In this document: piece by piece, positions 1 through 8,710 of the stretch
Layout: each line of letters starts with the position of its first letter
Numbering within the stretch: position 1 is the stretch's first letter
Source: Lewinellaceae bacterium
Lineage (GTDB): Bacteria; Bacteroidota; Bacteroidia; Chitinophagales; Saprospiraceae
DNA length: 21,110 nt
Reading direction: 5' to 3'
Assembly: GCA_016711435.1 (NCBI GenBank)
Contig: JADJSY010000095.1
Location: 1 to 21,110 of the forward strand
The notes under the pieces: generated by a model
Told to the model about the DNA's origin: nothing
The model's database searches: none
What the model saw: only the letters and a program-made list of their open reading frames with translations
Made by a program: the position numbers and the translations under genes

Positions 1-1534
1 ACATGGATGAAGCGCACTGGATTCGTATGTTCATCTTTGAGGGAAAATCTCCAAAGCCGGTATATCTCTTCGTAAACGAGGATCAGGTTGAGGTTAGGTC
101 GGCGCATGTTTGGGGAAGGATACGCATGGAACCACAGATATCCTAAAGGCAGAAACATCCGCTGATGCGAGAGTCGCATGCGTGGCCCTGCGGGGAGAGA
201 ACCTCGCGTTGATGGCGGCGATCATGAATGACAAACATCGCGCGGCTGCTCGTTCTGGAGTTGGCGCGGTGATGGGTTCAGGAATCTCAAAGCTGTTGTG
301 GTGATGGGGAAATAAAACCCGCCGCTGCATGACCCTGAAGGGATGCGCGCGTTGAGCGTGGATACGTCCAAGAATGTGGGCGCGGATGTGAAGAAGGGCT
401 CAAACATGCGCATTTACGGAACGTCGTATGTGCCGCAGGTGACGAACACGCTCGGTATTTTGCCGACGCGGAATTTTTTGCAAGGCACGTTTGAGCACGT
501 GAATAACATCGATGGCGACGCGCTCAAGAATCAATATTTGATCCGTCACACACCCTGTTATCGCTGTCCGCTTTCGTGCGGACGTTTGACCGAAGTGCCC
601 GATGGAAAATATAAAGGCAAGGGCGAAGGCCCTGAGTATGAAACCATTTCGTCGCTGGGAACGGGCTGCGGAGTGAGTGACCTCGCCGCGCTGCTCAAGG
701 CGAATTATCTGTGCAACGAATACGGCATGGACACCATCACCACCGGCATGACGATTGCCGCCGCGATGGAAATGTACGAGAAGGGATATATTCCTGAAAG
801 TGTGATCGGTCAGCCGTTGAAGTTTGGCGACCATGATGCGATGATCGAAATGATCAAGTTGATGGCGTATAACAAAGGTTTTGGAAAAGACCTTGCGCAG
901 GGCAGTTACCGCCTCGCGGAAAAATATGGTCACCCTGAAATTGCAGTGACCACACGCAAACAGGAATTCCCCGGCTATGATCCGCGCGGTTCACAGGGCA
1001 TGGGCTTGCTGTATGCCACATCGAACAAAGGCGCGTCACACATGGAAGGTGATGTGGCTTACGAAGAAGTCTTCGGTGTGCCGGTTAAAGAGAATCCGCT
1101 AACCACCGAAGGTAAACCTGAACTCGTCAAACATTTTGAAGATTCGTTTGCATTGATGGATAGTTCTGGTTTGTGTGTCTTTGTGGCTATCCGTTATGCT
1201 TTCAGCAAAGATCGCATGATCCTACCCGAGAGACTCGCCGAAATGATGAACTTATCCACGGGCGCGGGCTATACACCTGAAGAAGCATTGAAAGCTGCCG
1301 AGCGTGTCTATAACTTGGAGCGCATGTTCCTGCTCAAGGCTGGTTCCACCGAAGACACGCTTCCGTATCGCATGTTACACGAGCCGCTGCCCGATGGCCC
1401 CGCCAAAGGCAAGGTCGTGGAACTCGACAAGATGCTGCCCGAGTTTTACAAAGTCCGCGGTTGGGATGAAAAAGGTTGGCCGACGAAAGAGAAGCTGCAA
1501 GAGTTGGGATTGCCTTATTATGATTTTCTGCTAG
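1..1534 (+). CDS. Aldehyde:ferredoxin oxidoreductase (tungsten AOR family), 5' partial, frameshifted
   Basis: Tungstopterin enzyme that oxidises aldehydes to carboxylic acids with ferredoxin; cytoplasmic. The clean part is the frame from 343. It holds the CxxCxxxC cluster ligands (Cys codons at 556, 565, 577) and the later DSSGLC motif giving the fourth Cys (1174), both AOR hallmarks. Upstream, AOR-like sequence continues but changes frame: GKSPKPVYL and EDQVEVRSAHVWG lie in the frame from 27, GKDT to VGAVMGS in the frame from about 114, and NLKAVVVMGK in the frame from 280, followed by a TAA at 313. Single missing bases near 22-25, 111-118 and 278-282, plus a pair of changes near 310-330, reconnect it. 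The gene begins before the window. At the 3' end a one-base shift near 1524-1530 gives TAG at 1532-1534, directly before a terminator hairpin; as written, the frame instead runs on to 2130. Family call sure; exact substrate unknown. Confidence 0.88.
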
Positions 1535-1575
1535 CGGGAGTCGGGGATATCCGACTTCCGCTTCTTTCTTTAATC
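1535..1575 (+). terminator. Rho-independent terminator after the AOR gene
   Basis: CGGGAGTCGG (1535-1544) pairs with CCGACTTCCG (1551-1560) over 10 bp with one G-T wobble and a six-base loop. A T-rich tract, CTTCTTTCTTTAATC (1561-1575), follows. It starts right after the TAG that would close the AOR gene in the neighbouring frame, so it is good evidence that the open frame crossing it is a false fusion. Confidence 0.75.
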
Positions 1576-1596
1576 GTTCAGGAATTTATTTGTGCC

Positions 1597-2130
1597 ATGA
1601 CTGATACGGAAACAAATCTATCCCCGGCAGATACTCTGTGCGTCACTTGCGGCTTGTGCTGCACCGGACATTTATTTCTCTGGGCAAAGCTCAAGTCCGT
1701 TGAAGTGCAAACCGTTCGTGGGCTGGGGTTGAACGTGCTTGGGGTCGAGCCGGAAAACCGCGGGTTCGGTTTGCCATGTCCGCTTTGGGCTGGCAAATGC
1801 CCCATCCACACTTCGCCAGATTATCCGCATGCCTGCCGTACTTATAAATGTAAACTACTCAAGCAAGTCATTGATGAAAGCACCCCGCTGCCCGAGGCGC
1901 TGGATGTGATTAAGCAAACCAAGTCCATGATCACGGAATTGAAAACGCTGTTACCCCATTCAAAAAATAATAATTTTCGTGAGCGTTTGGTCGCTCATCT
2001 TGAGCACTTGAACGAATCAGCGGCCCTGGGAAATGAGGAAGTTGAATTTAAGCGGAAAGCGGGGGAGTTGCTGGATGTCTACGAAAAATATTTAGGTGTA
2101 AAAGATCTGATCGACAGGTCAGAGGATTAA
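1597..2130 (+). CDS. YkgJ-like cysteine-cluster (putative Zn/Fe-binding) protein
   Basis: Small soluble protein of 177 aa, separate from the AOR that precedes it in the same open frame. The start is taken as ATG 1597, the first Met after the terminator hairpin, with AGGAA about 12 bases upstream; the spacing is long, so the start is not certain. Cys15, Cys18, Cys21 and Cys22 form a CxxCxxCC motif. A second group follows: Cys61, Cys68, and the HACRTYKC element with Cys80 and Cys85. This is the layout of the YkgJ/UPF0153 family of presumed metal or Fe-S cluster binders, whose biochemical role is unsettled. The last 60 residues are charged and helical-looking with no cysteines. It ends convergently with the diguanylate cyclase gene, 84 bases away, and no clear terminator is visible between them. 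Confidence 0.75.
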   Translation: MTDTETNLSPADTLCVTCGLCCTGHLFLWAKLKSVEVQTVRGLGLNVLGVEPENRGFGLPCPLWAGKCPIHTSPDYPHACRTYKCKLLKQVIDESTPLPEALDVIKQTKSMITELKTLLPHSKNNNFRERLVAHLEHLNESAALGNEEVEFKRKAGELLDVYEKYLGVKDLIDRSED

Positions 2131-2214
2131 TTTCTCAAGCCCAGCCCCACGCCTCTTCCTATTTAACTGAAAATTGATTTGGCTTTCTGGATCATTCCCC
2201 ACCCTGTTAAATTT

Positions 2215-4845
2215 CTATTCCGGGTCAAGGATTATTGTATGGGCATGCTCATTTTGCTTGGCGAGGTATAAAGCCTTGTCAGCGCGCACGATCATGCTTT
2301 CGATCGTATCATTTGACTTGCCAAACAAAGATTCTTTCGAATCGAGTGCGCGCGTCTGTGTGATGCCAATGCTTACCGTAGGCGTGATTTGAAAATTATC
2401 AAAATCAATTTGTATCTTTGCTATACCGGCATGGATGCGTTCCGCAAGCGATAATGCTTCCTGTGAACTGGTCTGAGGCAGCAGGATGATGAATTCATCG
2501 CCGCCATAGCGTCCGATCACATCCATGGAACGCAACTCCTGATGGACTGCCTGTGCGATGCGTATCAAAACCTGATCCCCAATAATATGTCCGTAGGTAT
2601 CATTGATTTGTTTAAAATGATCAATATCGAACAGGATCATCGAAAGCTTCTGGTGATAGCGTTGCGAGGTCTCGGTTTCCCGTTCCGCAAATTCGAATAA
2701 TGAACGGCGGTTGTTAATGCCGGTTAACGAGTCGATGCGGGCAAGTTGTTTTTCGAGCAAATAGGTTTTTTCAAGTTCGCCATGCAGGAGAACCAATTCG
2801 TCTCTAGTGCGGCGCAATTCCTCTTCAATGCGTTTTTGTTCAGAAAGGTCGGTGATGACGGCAATAGTGCCTTCAAATTTTCCATTGTACTCACGCGGGA
2901 CACCAGTAATTAGTACAGGTGCCACTATGCCGTCTGCACGCTTCAGGTGCGATCGGTACGTGCTGGTTTTTCCGATCTTGCGCAAACTTCTTTGCGTCGT
3001 AAGCATCTCATGGTCTTCGGGAATACTCACTTCTGAAGGAGTTTTGCCGATCAGGTCTTTCGTCTCGTACCCAAATAGTTTTGCATAGGCAGGATTAACG
3101 AATTCGAAATATCCATCAGCATTTGTCACTGTGAGTCCCTGGCCCATCAGGTCAACAAGTTGTTCTGCAAAGCCCCGTTGAGACTGGAGCTCCCGTTCCA
3201 GCTGGTTGCGCTCGGTGATATCTGCAATAAAACCATGCCAGAGTACAGAACCGTTCTCTTCCAATTGTGGCATCGAATTGCCATAAAGATAACGGATCGT
3301 CCCGTCTTCAAACTTCACACGGAATTCGTGTTTCCACGGCGTTATGTTCTCTGCTGAGATCCGAATCGAATCGATAACGCTGTTGTAATCGTCAGCGTGG
3401 ATTTTTTCAAACATTTTGGAAGCATCTACAAGGACTTCCGATGGACTTACCCCGTATATTTCGTTTAGTGCATCACTGGCAAACGGTAAACACGAACTAC
3501 CGTCAGGGCGCCGCCGATATTCGAATACAACACCAGGAATACGGCTGGTAATTTTTTGTAGGCGCTCCAATGCTTCTTGTTGCGCCATTTGAACCTGTAT
3601 ACGTTCAGTAGCATCCTGTGAAATTCCAGCCAGTCGAAACCCATTCGCCGTCTTAATACTAAAAACGATTGAATGAATGAACTGATCGTCCCTACTTGCT
3701 CTCTGAAGTTTTATTTCCTGTTCCCGAACGTGCTCCGGGATTTCCCCGGTGGAAAGCATGTTTTGGACAAGCGTTTTGATCTTTTCATGAACCTCTTCTG
3801 TTCTTTGCTCGGGTGCCATACTTTGAAATTGAATTTCCCAAAGCGGGCGGCCTATCGCTTCACTTCGTTCCACTCCCACTAATTGAGACTGGGCTGAATT
3901 CCACTCCACTACATTGCCGAACTCGTCCGTCAAGATTATTCCGTTTGTTGCGTACTCGATAATGCTGCGAAGTTTTTCCTCGCTTTCGCGCAATGCTGCT
4001 TCAGCACGTCTGCGTTCGATGATCTCCAGCCGTAGTTCTGCATTGACCCGTGTCAATTCTCCCGTGCGTTCCACCACATGCTGTTCCAGTTCATCATTTG
4101 CCTTTTGTAGTGCATTCTCTGCCAGCTTGCGGTCAGTGATGTCAGTGATGAAACCCTCGTAATAAAGAATATTCCCATACTCGTCTTTTTCGGCACGAGC
4201 GGAAGTCAGCGTCCAAATGGTGCTCCCATCCTTGCGGTACTCCTCACTTATAAATTCTGTAACCTCTCCATGCTCCGCCAGACCATGATGAAGATACAGG
4301 CGGTCTGAGGCACGTACGTAGATCTGCTGGTCAATATTTTTAATATCGGCGATCATCTCCTCAGGCGAAACGTACCCATAGATTTGTGCTAAAAATGGGT
4401 TAACTCTCTGAAACTGCCCCTGCGGAGTGGATTGAAAAACACCGATGGGCGCATTTTCAAAAATAGCCTCATATTTGGATTTCTCTTTCCACATTATGTC
4501 TTCTTCACGCTGGCGAACAGTCACATCGTGAATAATTGAAAAAAGTACCTTTTTCTCCTTTAACTGAATGGGGGAGGAATGTACCTCCACAATGCGTTCC
4601 TCCCCATTTGCCAGTCTGTGTGGAAAGATAAAATAATTGCGCTCCTCGCTCAGTGCTTTGTTGTGCTCTTTAGCCAATTCTTCCGGCTGTAAAATATTTA
4701 TTTCCTGTATGGTCATGCTGCATAATTTTTTTCTCGTATATCCGTAAAAACCCACCGCAGCCTGATTCGCATCCAGAATGCTCCCTGTGTCAGGGTCGAT
4801 CAATAACATGACTGTAGAATTTTTTTCGAAAATGATATGGAACAT
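2215..4845 (-). CDS. Multi-PAS sensor diguanylate cyclase
   Basis: Makes the second messenger c-di-GMP from two GTP. The 876-aa protein has no membrane segment or signal peptide, so it is predicted cytoplasmic. Five PAS domains lie at about 1-110, 125-240, 290-415, 425-545 and 560-675, several with the usual GY-x-x-EE/D helix start and PAC-type tails such as DITDRK and DITERN. Coiled-coil linkers lie near 240-290 and 680-710. The C-terminal GGDEF domain (about 715-870) has an intact GGDEF at 781-785 and an RSMD inhibitory site (772-775) five residues before it, so it should be active and product-inhibited. No EAL or HD-GYP domain is present. The start at 4845 follows an in-frame TAA and an AGGGG about nine bases upstream. 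No partner gene is adjacent. The sensed signal cannot be read from sequence. Confidence 0.93.
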   Translation of the reverse strand: MFHIIFEKNSTVMLLIDPDTGSILDANQAAVGFYGYTRKKLCSMTIQEINILQPEELAKEHNKALSEERNYFIFPHRLANGEERIVEVHSSPIQLKEKKVLFSIIHDVTVRQREEDIMWKEKSKYEAIFENAPIGVFQSTPQGQFQRVNPFLAQIYGYVSPEEMIADIKNIDQQIYVRASDRLYLHHGLAEHGEVTEFISEEYRKDGSTIWTLTSARAEKDEYGNILYYEGFITDITDRKLAENALQKANDELEQHVVERTGELTRVNAELRLEIIERRRAEAALRESEEKLRSIIEYATNGIILTDEFGNVVEWNSAQSQLVGVERSEAIGRPLWEIQFQSMAPEQRTEEVHEKIKTLVQNMLSTGEIPEHVREQEIKLQRASRDDQFIHSIVFSIKTANGFRLAGISQDATERIQVQMAQQEALERLQKITSRIPGVVFEYRRRPDGSSCLPFASDALNEIYGVSPSEVLVDASKMFEKIHADDYNSVIDSIRISAENITPWKHEFRVKFEDGTIRYLYGNSMPQLEENGSVLWHGFIADITERNQLERELQSQRGFAEQLVDLMGQGLTVTNADGYFEFVNPAYAKLFGYETKDLIGKTPSEVSIPEDHEMLTTQRSLRKIGKTSTYRSHLKRADGIVAPVLITGVPREYNGKFEGTIAVITDLSEQKRIEEELRRTRDELVLLHGELEKTYLLEKQLARIDSLTGINNRRSLFEFAERETETSQRYHQKLSMILFDIDHFKQINDTYGHIIGDQVLIRIAQAVHQELRSMDVIGRYGGDEFIILLPQTSSQEALSLAERIHAGIAKIQIDFDNFQITPTVSIGITQTRALDSKESLFGKSNDTIESMIVRADKALYLAKQNEHAHTIILDPE

Positions 4846-5298
4846 CTGATCATTCCCCTGGGACTCATTGTTTCGAGGTGATTTTTATTTGATTTCATGC
4901 GTGAATTGCCCGTTCATATTTGGATATCGCACAGGAGATACAATGCTGCTCAAGATAGCGGACATTATATTCTCTATCAACTTGAACTTGCTTAACAAAT
5001 GAGTAAACTTGGGATCCAACCAGTGGAATCCTTCAAAAGAGGCGCAGCCATAGTTTCTAACGAAGCATGGAAATAAATACTTTGAGACCATAATCTCGCA
5101 GGCATACGCGTTTTTTCAAATACTTCGTCTTGCGTCTCAACATGATTGTAGTTATCTGCAACTTGAAACTCAAAACCTCTGCTAACTTACTTATACAAGA
5201 GATCTATTGAAAATTATGTAAGTTGAGGGGAACCTGTAGACTAATTGTGCTCTCATAATCGAGTATACTCGCGATACAAAATTACCAGGAGAGTGCTC
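4846..5298. other. AT-rich intergenic region between divergent genes
   Basis: This 453-bp stretch separates the diguanylate cyclase (-) from the YHS unit (+) and must carry both promoters. On the minus strand a perfect TATAAT sits at 4969-4964, which would give a leader of about 110 bases for the cyclase, but no good -35 box is seen. AACTTAC (5184-5190) and GTAAGTT (5218-5224) form a loose inverted repeat. A 12-bp palindrome lies at 5260-5271. I see no convincing gene, tRNA or mobile element. Confidence 0.6.
5260..5271. promoter_or_regulatory. 12-bp perfect palindrome with a TATACT box upstream of the YHS gene
   Basis: CGAGTATACTCG is its own reverse complement and contains TATACT (5264-5269), a fair -10 element 29 bases before the YHS start. 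Palindrome and -10 coincide, as expected of an operator on which a dimeric repressor would block RNA polymerase. No strong -35 box is visible, so this is tentative. Confidence 0.35.
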
Positions 5299-5451
5299 AT
5301 GGAAACCGACCCGGTCTGCAAAATGGAAGTTGACCCCGCCACTGCACAGTGGAAATCAGAATACAAAGGCAAAACGTATTATTTTTGTTCCCCCGGCTGT
5401 AAAGTTTCCTTCGAGAAGGAACCTGAAAAATTTATCCAGGCAATGGCCTGA
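5299..5451 (+). CDS. Small YHS-domain protein
   Basis: A 50-aa protein that is one complete YHS domain. It has the N-terminal DPVCKMEV element (Cys7) and the YYFCSPGCKVSFEKEPEKF element with two more cysteines. YHS domains occur in metal-handling proteins such as copper and heavy-metal P-type ATPases and mercury/arsenic-related proteins, and are thought to bind metal through these cysteines. The start is ATG 5299: AGGAGAG lies at 5287-5293, five bases upstream. The frame is open back to 5245, but no start there has a ribosome site. It is the first gene of a run with the transporter 35 bases downstream. Whether it is a metal carrier, sensor or chaperone for that transporter is not known. Confidence 0.85.
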   Translation: METDPVCKMEVDPATAQWKSEYKGKTYYFCSPGCKVSFEKEPEKFIQAMA

Positions 5452-5486
5452 AAATTACACTCAATAATTATTTGCAGAGGCACTGC

Positions 5487-6830
5487 ATGATCGAAAGATT
5501 GAAACAATGGTTCCCGCTACGTGCTGGAGAGTCGAGGTTGGTTTTTTCCCTCGGCTTTATTTTATTTGCAAACTACGCGGCCATGGGGATTACCAAGGTC
5601 GTATCCGTCAGCGGGTTTCTGGCGGAAGTCAAAGATCATTGGATACTCCTGGTTTGGGCTGTAGATATGGTTTTGTTGATTCTGGCAACCGGCATCCAAT
5701 CTCTCATCGTAGACCGCTTTGACCGTATCAAACTTCTTGCCGGAGTTCTGCTCGTATTTGTAATTCTATACGCCCTTCTGCCCCTGACATTTCTTTCCAA
5801 GTCTTTTCCCGCATCGATCAGTTACACACTTATCTATTTGTTGAATGACCAACAGTGGCGCTTCTTTCCCGTCGTCTTCTGGATCCTGGTTAATGACATT
5901 TACGACCCTGCGACAGGTCGCCGCGTCATGCCAATCATTGCGACTTTTGCTTTTGTTGGCACCATCGTCGGTCTAGGGATCGGCGCGATCGACGCCAAGC
6001 TGGGGTTTGGTCCTGTCAAATTGTTATTACTCAACGCCTCGATATTTTTCCTCGCGTATCTGATAGCGCAAACCCGCCTGCGAACAGTGAGGCTCGCTCC
6101 GCCAGCAGGGGCGCAGACTTCAATGAAGGAAACCCTAACCGAAGGCTGGGAGTTCATCAAAACCGTGCCTGCCTTTGCCTGGTCTGCGTTGGGGATGCTG
6201 GCTGCTGGCAGCGTAATGACCATCCTTCTGTACGATGTACTGTCCGATGCCAAGCTCGACCTCGGAAGCGGCTTCCAGTCCTTTTACGCCCAATACAATC
6301 TTGCTATCGCTTTCGTGTCGATCTTCGTACAGGGAATTTCTGCAAAGATCATCGAGCGCATTTCCTTGAAGCGAAGTTTCCTCATCCAGCCGTTTGTGAT
6401 GCTGGGTTCTGTGATCGCTAATTTTTTCATCCCCGGCTATGTAAGCAGTGCGGCTGCCCAGGGTTTTTCGCGTATCACCTATGACACCGTCGATCTCTCG
6501 GCACGCAAGGCATTTCAAGCCATGGTTCCGAACGAGAAGCGCGGACGAGTCAGCATGTTCATTGACAGCTATCTTCCTTCCGGCGGAACGATCCTCGGAA
6601 GTTTGATAACTTTCGCAATTATTTCCCTTGGTCTGCGGTTTGGTTTTTCACGCGGACAATATTCATTGGTCTATCTGGGAGTTGGCGTTGCCGCCGCCTT
6701 GTTGGCTGTCTTTGCCGCATTCCGAGTGCGTGCCACCTATGAGCAGAGTATGTTGAGCTGGCAATTAAAACGCCGCACTCGCGGAGCCAGCGTTTTGGAT
6801 AAGCTTGATTTTGGGGAGGACGAAAAATAA
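5487..6830 (+). CDS. Polytopic membrane transporter, Npt1/Npt2 (NTP/NDP exchanger)-like or MFS
   Basis: A 447-aa integral membrane protein with about 10-12 hydrophobic segments from residue 15 to about 415 and a basic cytoplasmic tail. The opening, RLKQWFPLRAGESRLVF, followed by a hydrophobic helix, resembles the free-living bacterial relatives of the nucleotide transporters (Npt1/Npt2, TLC family), often also annotated as MFS. These relatives are not known to carry nucleotides with certainty, so the substrate is open. ATG 5487 is chosen over TTG 5472 because AGAGG (5476-5480) sits six bases before it. The gene ends in a TAATG, sharing one base with the next start, and GGGGAGGA just upstream serves that start, so the two are translationally coupled. 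Confidence 0.7.
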   Translation: MIERLKQWFPLRAGESRLVFSLGFILFANYAAMGITKVVSVSGFLAEVKDHWILLVWAVDMVLLILATGIQSLIVDRFDRIKLLAGVLLVFVILYALLPLTFLSKSFPASISYTLIYLLNDQQWRFFPVVFWILVNDIYDPATGRRVMPIIATFAFVGTIVGLGIGAIDAKLGFGPVKLLLLNASIFFLAYLIAQTRLRTVRLAPPAGAQTSMKETLTEGWEFIKTVPAFAWSALGMLAAGSVMTILLYDVLSDAKLDLGSGFQSFYAQYNLAIAFVSIFVQGISAKIIERISLKRSFLIQPFVMLGSVIANFFIPGYVSSAAAQGFSRITYDTVDLSARKAFQAMVPNEKRGRVSMFIDSYLPSGGTILGSLITFAIISLGLRFGFSRGQYSLVYLGVGVAAALLAVFAAFRVRATYEQSMLSWQLKRRTRGASVLDKLDFGEDEK

Positions 6831-7546
6831 TGCCGCTGAAGCCAGTAATACAGGTGGGGAATGTTGCTATATACGATCTGCTCGGTTCAGGCGACACACA
6901 ACGAATTGAAAAAATGCTTGGGCTGTATGCAAAACTTTTTCCGCAGTACCAGCATTACGTCCCGAGAATGAGGCGGCGTGCCCAGTTTGGCAATGAACAT
7001 CGCAAGGGTCATATCGTTCATTATTGGCTGGTCGAGGTGGATGGTCAACCGGCTGCTCTGCGCACCTTTCGCTATGTTAGCGAAAGGCATTGCGGGTTGG
7101 CCCATGCCTTGGCCGTTGACCCATCCTTTCGTGAAGTGGAAGTTGGCGACCATAGACTGGCAGTCTTTATTATTTACGAATGTTTGAACCAGGTCATTCA
7201 GGATGCGAAGCAAAGGGGTGATATGCCGGTGTACGGCATTGTCAATGAGGTGGAGCCGCACCGCTTGATGGAGCATTACATGCGTAACGGTTTGGTGCAG
7301 TTGCCGTTAAGATATGTTGAGCCGATCTTTCCTCCTGAAGCGGAGGGAAGAAGTTGTGGGGAAGAACTGGCAGGCATTCGTTATTCGCCCATGCATATTG
7401 GTTTTTTGCCGAACCCTGAAGTAAACGTGGAAAAGTATTCCCATGAATTGATCTGTGAATTTGCGAAGGCTTTTCTGGTGGACCATTATGGACTGCCGGA
7501 GCAACACCCTGCTGTTCTTGAAGTTCTTGAAACCATTGATCCATAG
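6830..7546 (+). CDS. GNAT-like protein of unknown substrate
   Basis: A 238-aa soluble protein. Residues about 55-160 have the order expected of a GNAT acyltransferase core: a strand ending in LVEVDGQPAALRTF, the strand LAHALAVDPSF, a long helix (residues about 108-130) and a final VEPHRLMEHYMRNGL helix resembling the region after the acetyl-CoA loop. The classic R/Q-x-x-G-x-G/A pyrophosphate loop is not clear (FREVEVGDHRLA is the nearest), so acetyltransferase activity is uncertain. The C-terminal 70 residues have no recognised domain. ATG 6830 overlaps the transporter stop by one base, and the receptor gene begins three bases after this stop, so it belongs to the same transcript. It may modify a partner in this unit, but that is inference. 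Confidence 0.5.
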   Translation: MPLKPVIQVGNVAIYDLLGSGDTQRIEKMLGLYAKLFPQYQHYVPRMRRRAQFGNEHRKGHIVHYWLVEVDGQPAALRTFRYVSERHCGLAHALAVDPSFREVEVGDHRLAVFIIYECLNQVIQDAKQRGDMPVYGIVNEVEPHRLMEHYMRNGLVQLPLRYVEPIFPPEAEGRSCGEELAGIRYSPMHIGFLPNPEVNVEKYSHELICEFAKAFLVDHYGLPEQHPAVLEVLETIDP

Positions 7547-7549
7547 GAT

Positions 7550-8632
7550 ATGAATAACATGAATGAACAAAAAATAGAATCAGTAAAACCAGCCGGACGC
7601 TTTTTTAGCCTGCGCCTGAAGATCTGGATCGGATTTATTCTCATTTTTACGCCGGTTTTTGTTGCCAGTTATTACTGGTTTTATCAGTACACATCAGCCC
7701 GTGTTTTTGAAACAATCACGGCTGACCTTCAGGAAACTATTAATGGCACCATCCAGGGGATGGATAAAGAAGGGTTCGTGAAGCTCTATGAAGAAGAGAG
7801 CACCGATAACCCAATGTGCCCTCCTGAAAAACCCACTGCCGATACGCCCAAGGATAAGAACGGATATTATCCGGAGGATAACCCTCTTTATATGGAGCAT
7901 GAAAACTGGCTTCTGGCGGTTCAGCAGGTTGAGCCGCAGACCCGTATGTATACCTATATTAAAGGAATTGAGCCGGGCGAGATCATTGCCATTGGCAGCA
8001 CCGGATATTTCCGCGAGCCGCGCGGTGGATTTAGGTTCTGTCAGCGGTATACATCCACCTCTTCCAATATCTACAATGGTTTGACGGCTCAGGTCAATGC
8101 GTGGGAGCCGTATACAGACGATTTTGGCAGATGGATCACCACTTACGCGCCCATCGTTGATGATAACGGTATTGCTGTTGGCGCCATTGGCGTGGACATT
8201 GAAGCCAGTTATGTAGATGAAGTAAAAGCGAACATCCTTCGAAATGGAGCGATTGCCTTTGTTCTAAGTTATATTCTCATCTTTTTTATGGTGTTTTGGC
8301 TTTCGGGCTTTTTGACCCGTCCCATCATTGGCCTTGCTGGTGTTGCCAAGGAGATCGGTGAAGGGGATTACAGCCATGAGTGGAAGGATGAATCGGATAA
8401 TCCGCGCAGTTTCCATGATGAAATTGATACCCTGACAGGAGTTTTCAAGGTCATGGTGGATAAGGTTGCTCAACGTGAAAAGACGCTGCGTGCCCGTGTT
8501 CAACAGTTGGAGATCATGGTGGACCGCTCCAAGCTCGACAAGCAGGTGAAGGAGATCGTGGAAAGCGACTTCTTCCAGGATCTGCAATCCAAGGTGAAGG
8601 GGATGCGTGACCGTTTCAAGAAGGAAGAGTAG
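7550..8632 (+). CDS. Cache/PDC-like sensor with HAMP domain and no output domain
   Basis: A 360-aa membrane receptor. A first transmembrane helix (about 24-45) is followed by an extracytoplasmic domain (about 46-230) of single-Cache/PDC type, seen in the FGRWITTYAPIVDDNG to GAIGVDIEA portion near its end. A second transmembrane helix lies at about 231-255 and a HAMP domain at about 255-310. The last 50 residues are a charged helix ending in a conserved-looking VKEIVESDFFQDLQSKVKGMR segment. There is no kinase, methyl-accepting, GGDEF, cyclase or phosphatase domain, and the stop is clean, so it must signal through another protein. The start is either 7550 or Met 7559; AGGA at 7544-7547 fits 7559 better by spacing. 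It is the last gene of the 5299-8632 unit. Confidence 0.78.
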   Translation: MNNMNEQKIESVKPAGRFFSLRLKIWIGFILIFTPVFVASYYWFYQYTSARVFETITADLQETINGTIQGMDKEGFVKLYEEESTDNPMCPPEKPTADTPKDKNGYYPEDNPLYMEHENWLLAVQQVEPQTRMYTYIKGIEPGEIIAIGSTGYFREPRGGFRFCQRYTSTSSNIYNGLTAQVNAWEPYTDDFGRWITTYAPIVDDNGIAVGAIGVDIEASYVDEVKANILRNGAIAFVLSYILIFFMVFWLSGFLTRPIIGLAGVAKEIGEGDYSHEWKDESDNPRSFHDEIDTLTGVFKVMVDKVAQREKTLRARVQQLEIMVDRSKLDKQVKEIVESDFFQDLQSKVKGMRDRFKKEE

Positions 8633-8662
8633 CAGTTTTGCCCCTGTGATGAGGCTTTTTCC

Positions 8663-8691
8663 TTGACGAAACCCCTTCATCCGTATAAAAT
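8663..8691 (+). promoter_or_regulatory. Candidate sigma-70-type promoter for the repeat-protein gene
   Basis: TTGACG (8663-8668), a 17-base spacer and TAAAAT (8686-8691) give a near-consensus promoter. The transcript would begin near 8698, about 13 bases before a strong hairpin and about 60 bases before ATG 8758. Confidence 0.5.
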
Positions 8692-8710
8692 CCAAGCCGT
8701 TCTCAATGTT

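Noticed and set aside
400..933. 177-codon minus-strand frame inside the AOR gene
   Set aside because: Antisense shadow of a clear AOR coding frame; His/Arg-rich translation without domain features.
4943..5002. Plus-strand 19-codon frame MLLKIADIIFSINLNLLNK preceded by AGGAG
   Set aside because: A good ribosome site but too short to distinguish from chance; no promoter or conserved context.
4885..5091. Minus-strand 68-codon open frame upstream of the diguanylate cyclase
   Set aside because: No ribosome site, composition like intergenic DNA, no family resemblance, and it covers the likely leader of the cyclase gene.
5487..8632. Considered a complete chemotaxis or two-component system
   Set aside because: No kinase, response regulator or methyl-accepting domain is encoded in the unit.
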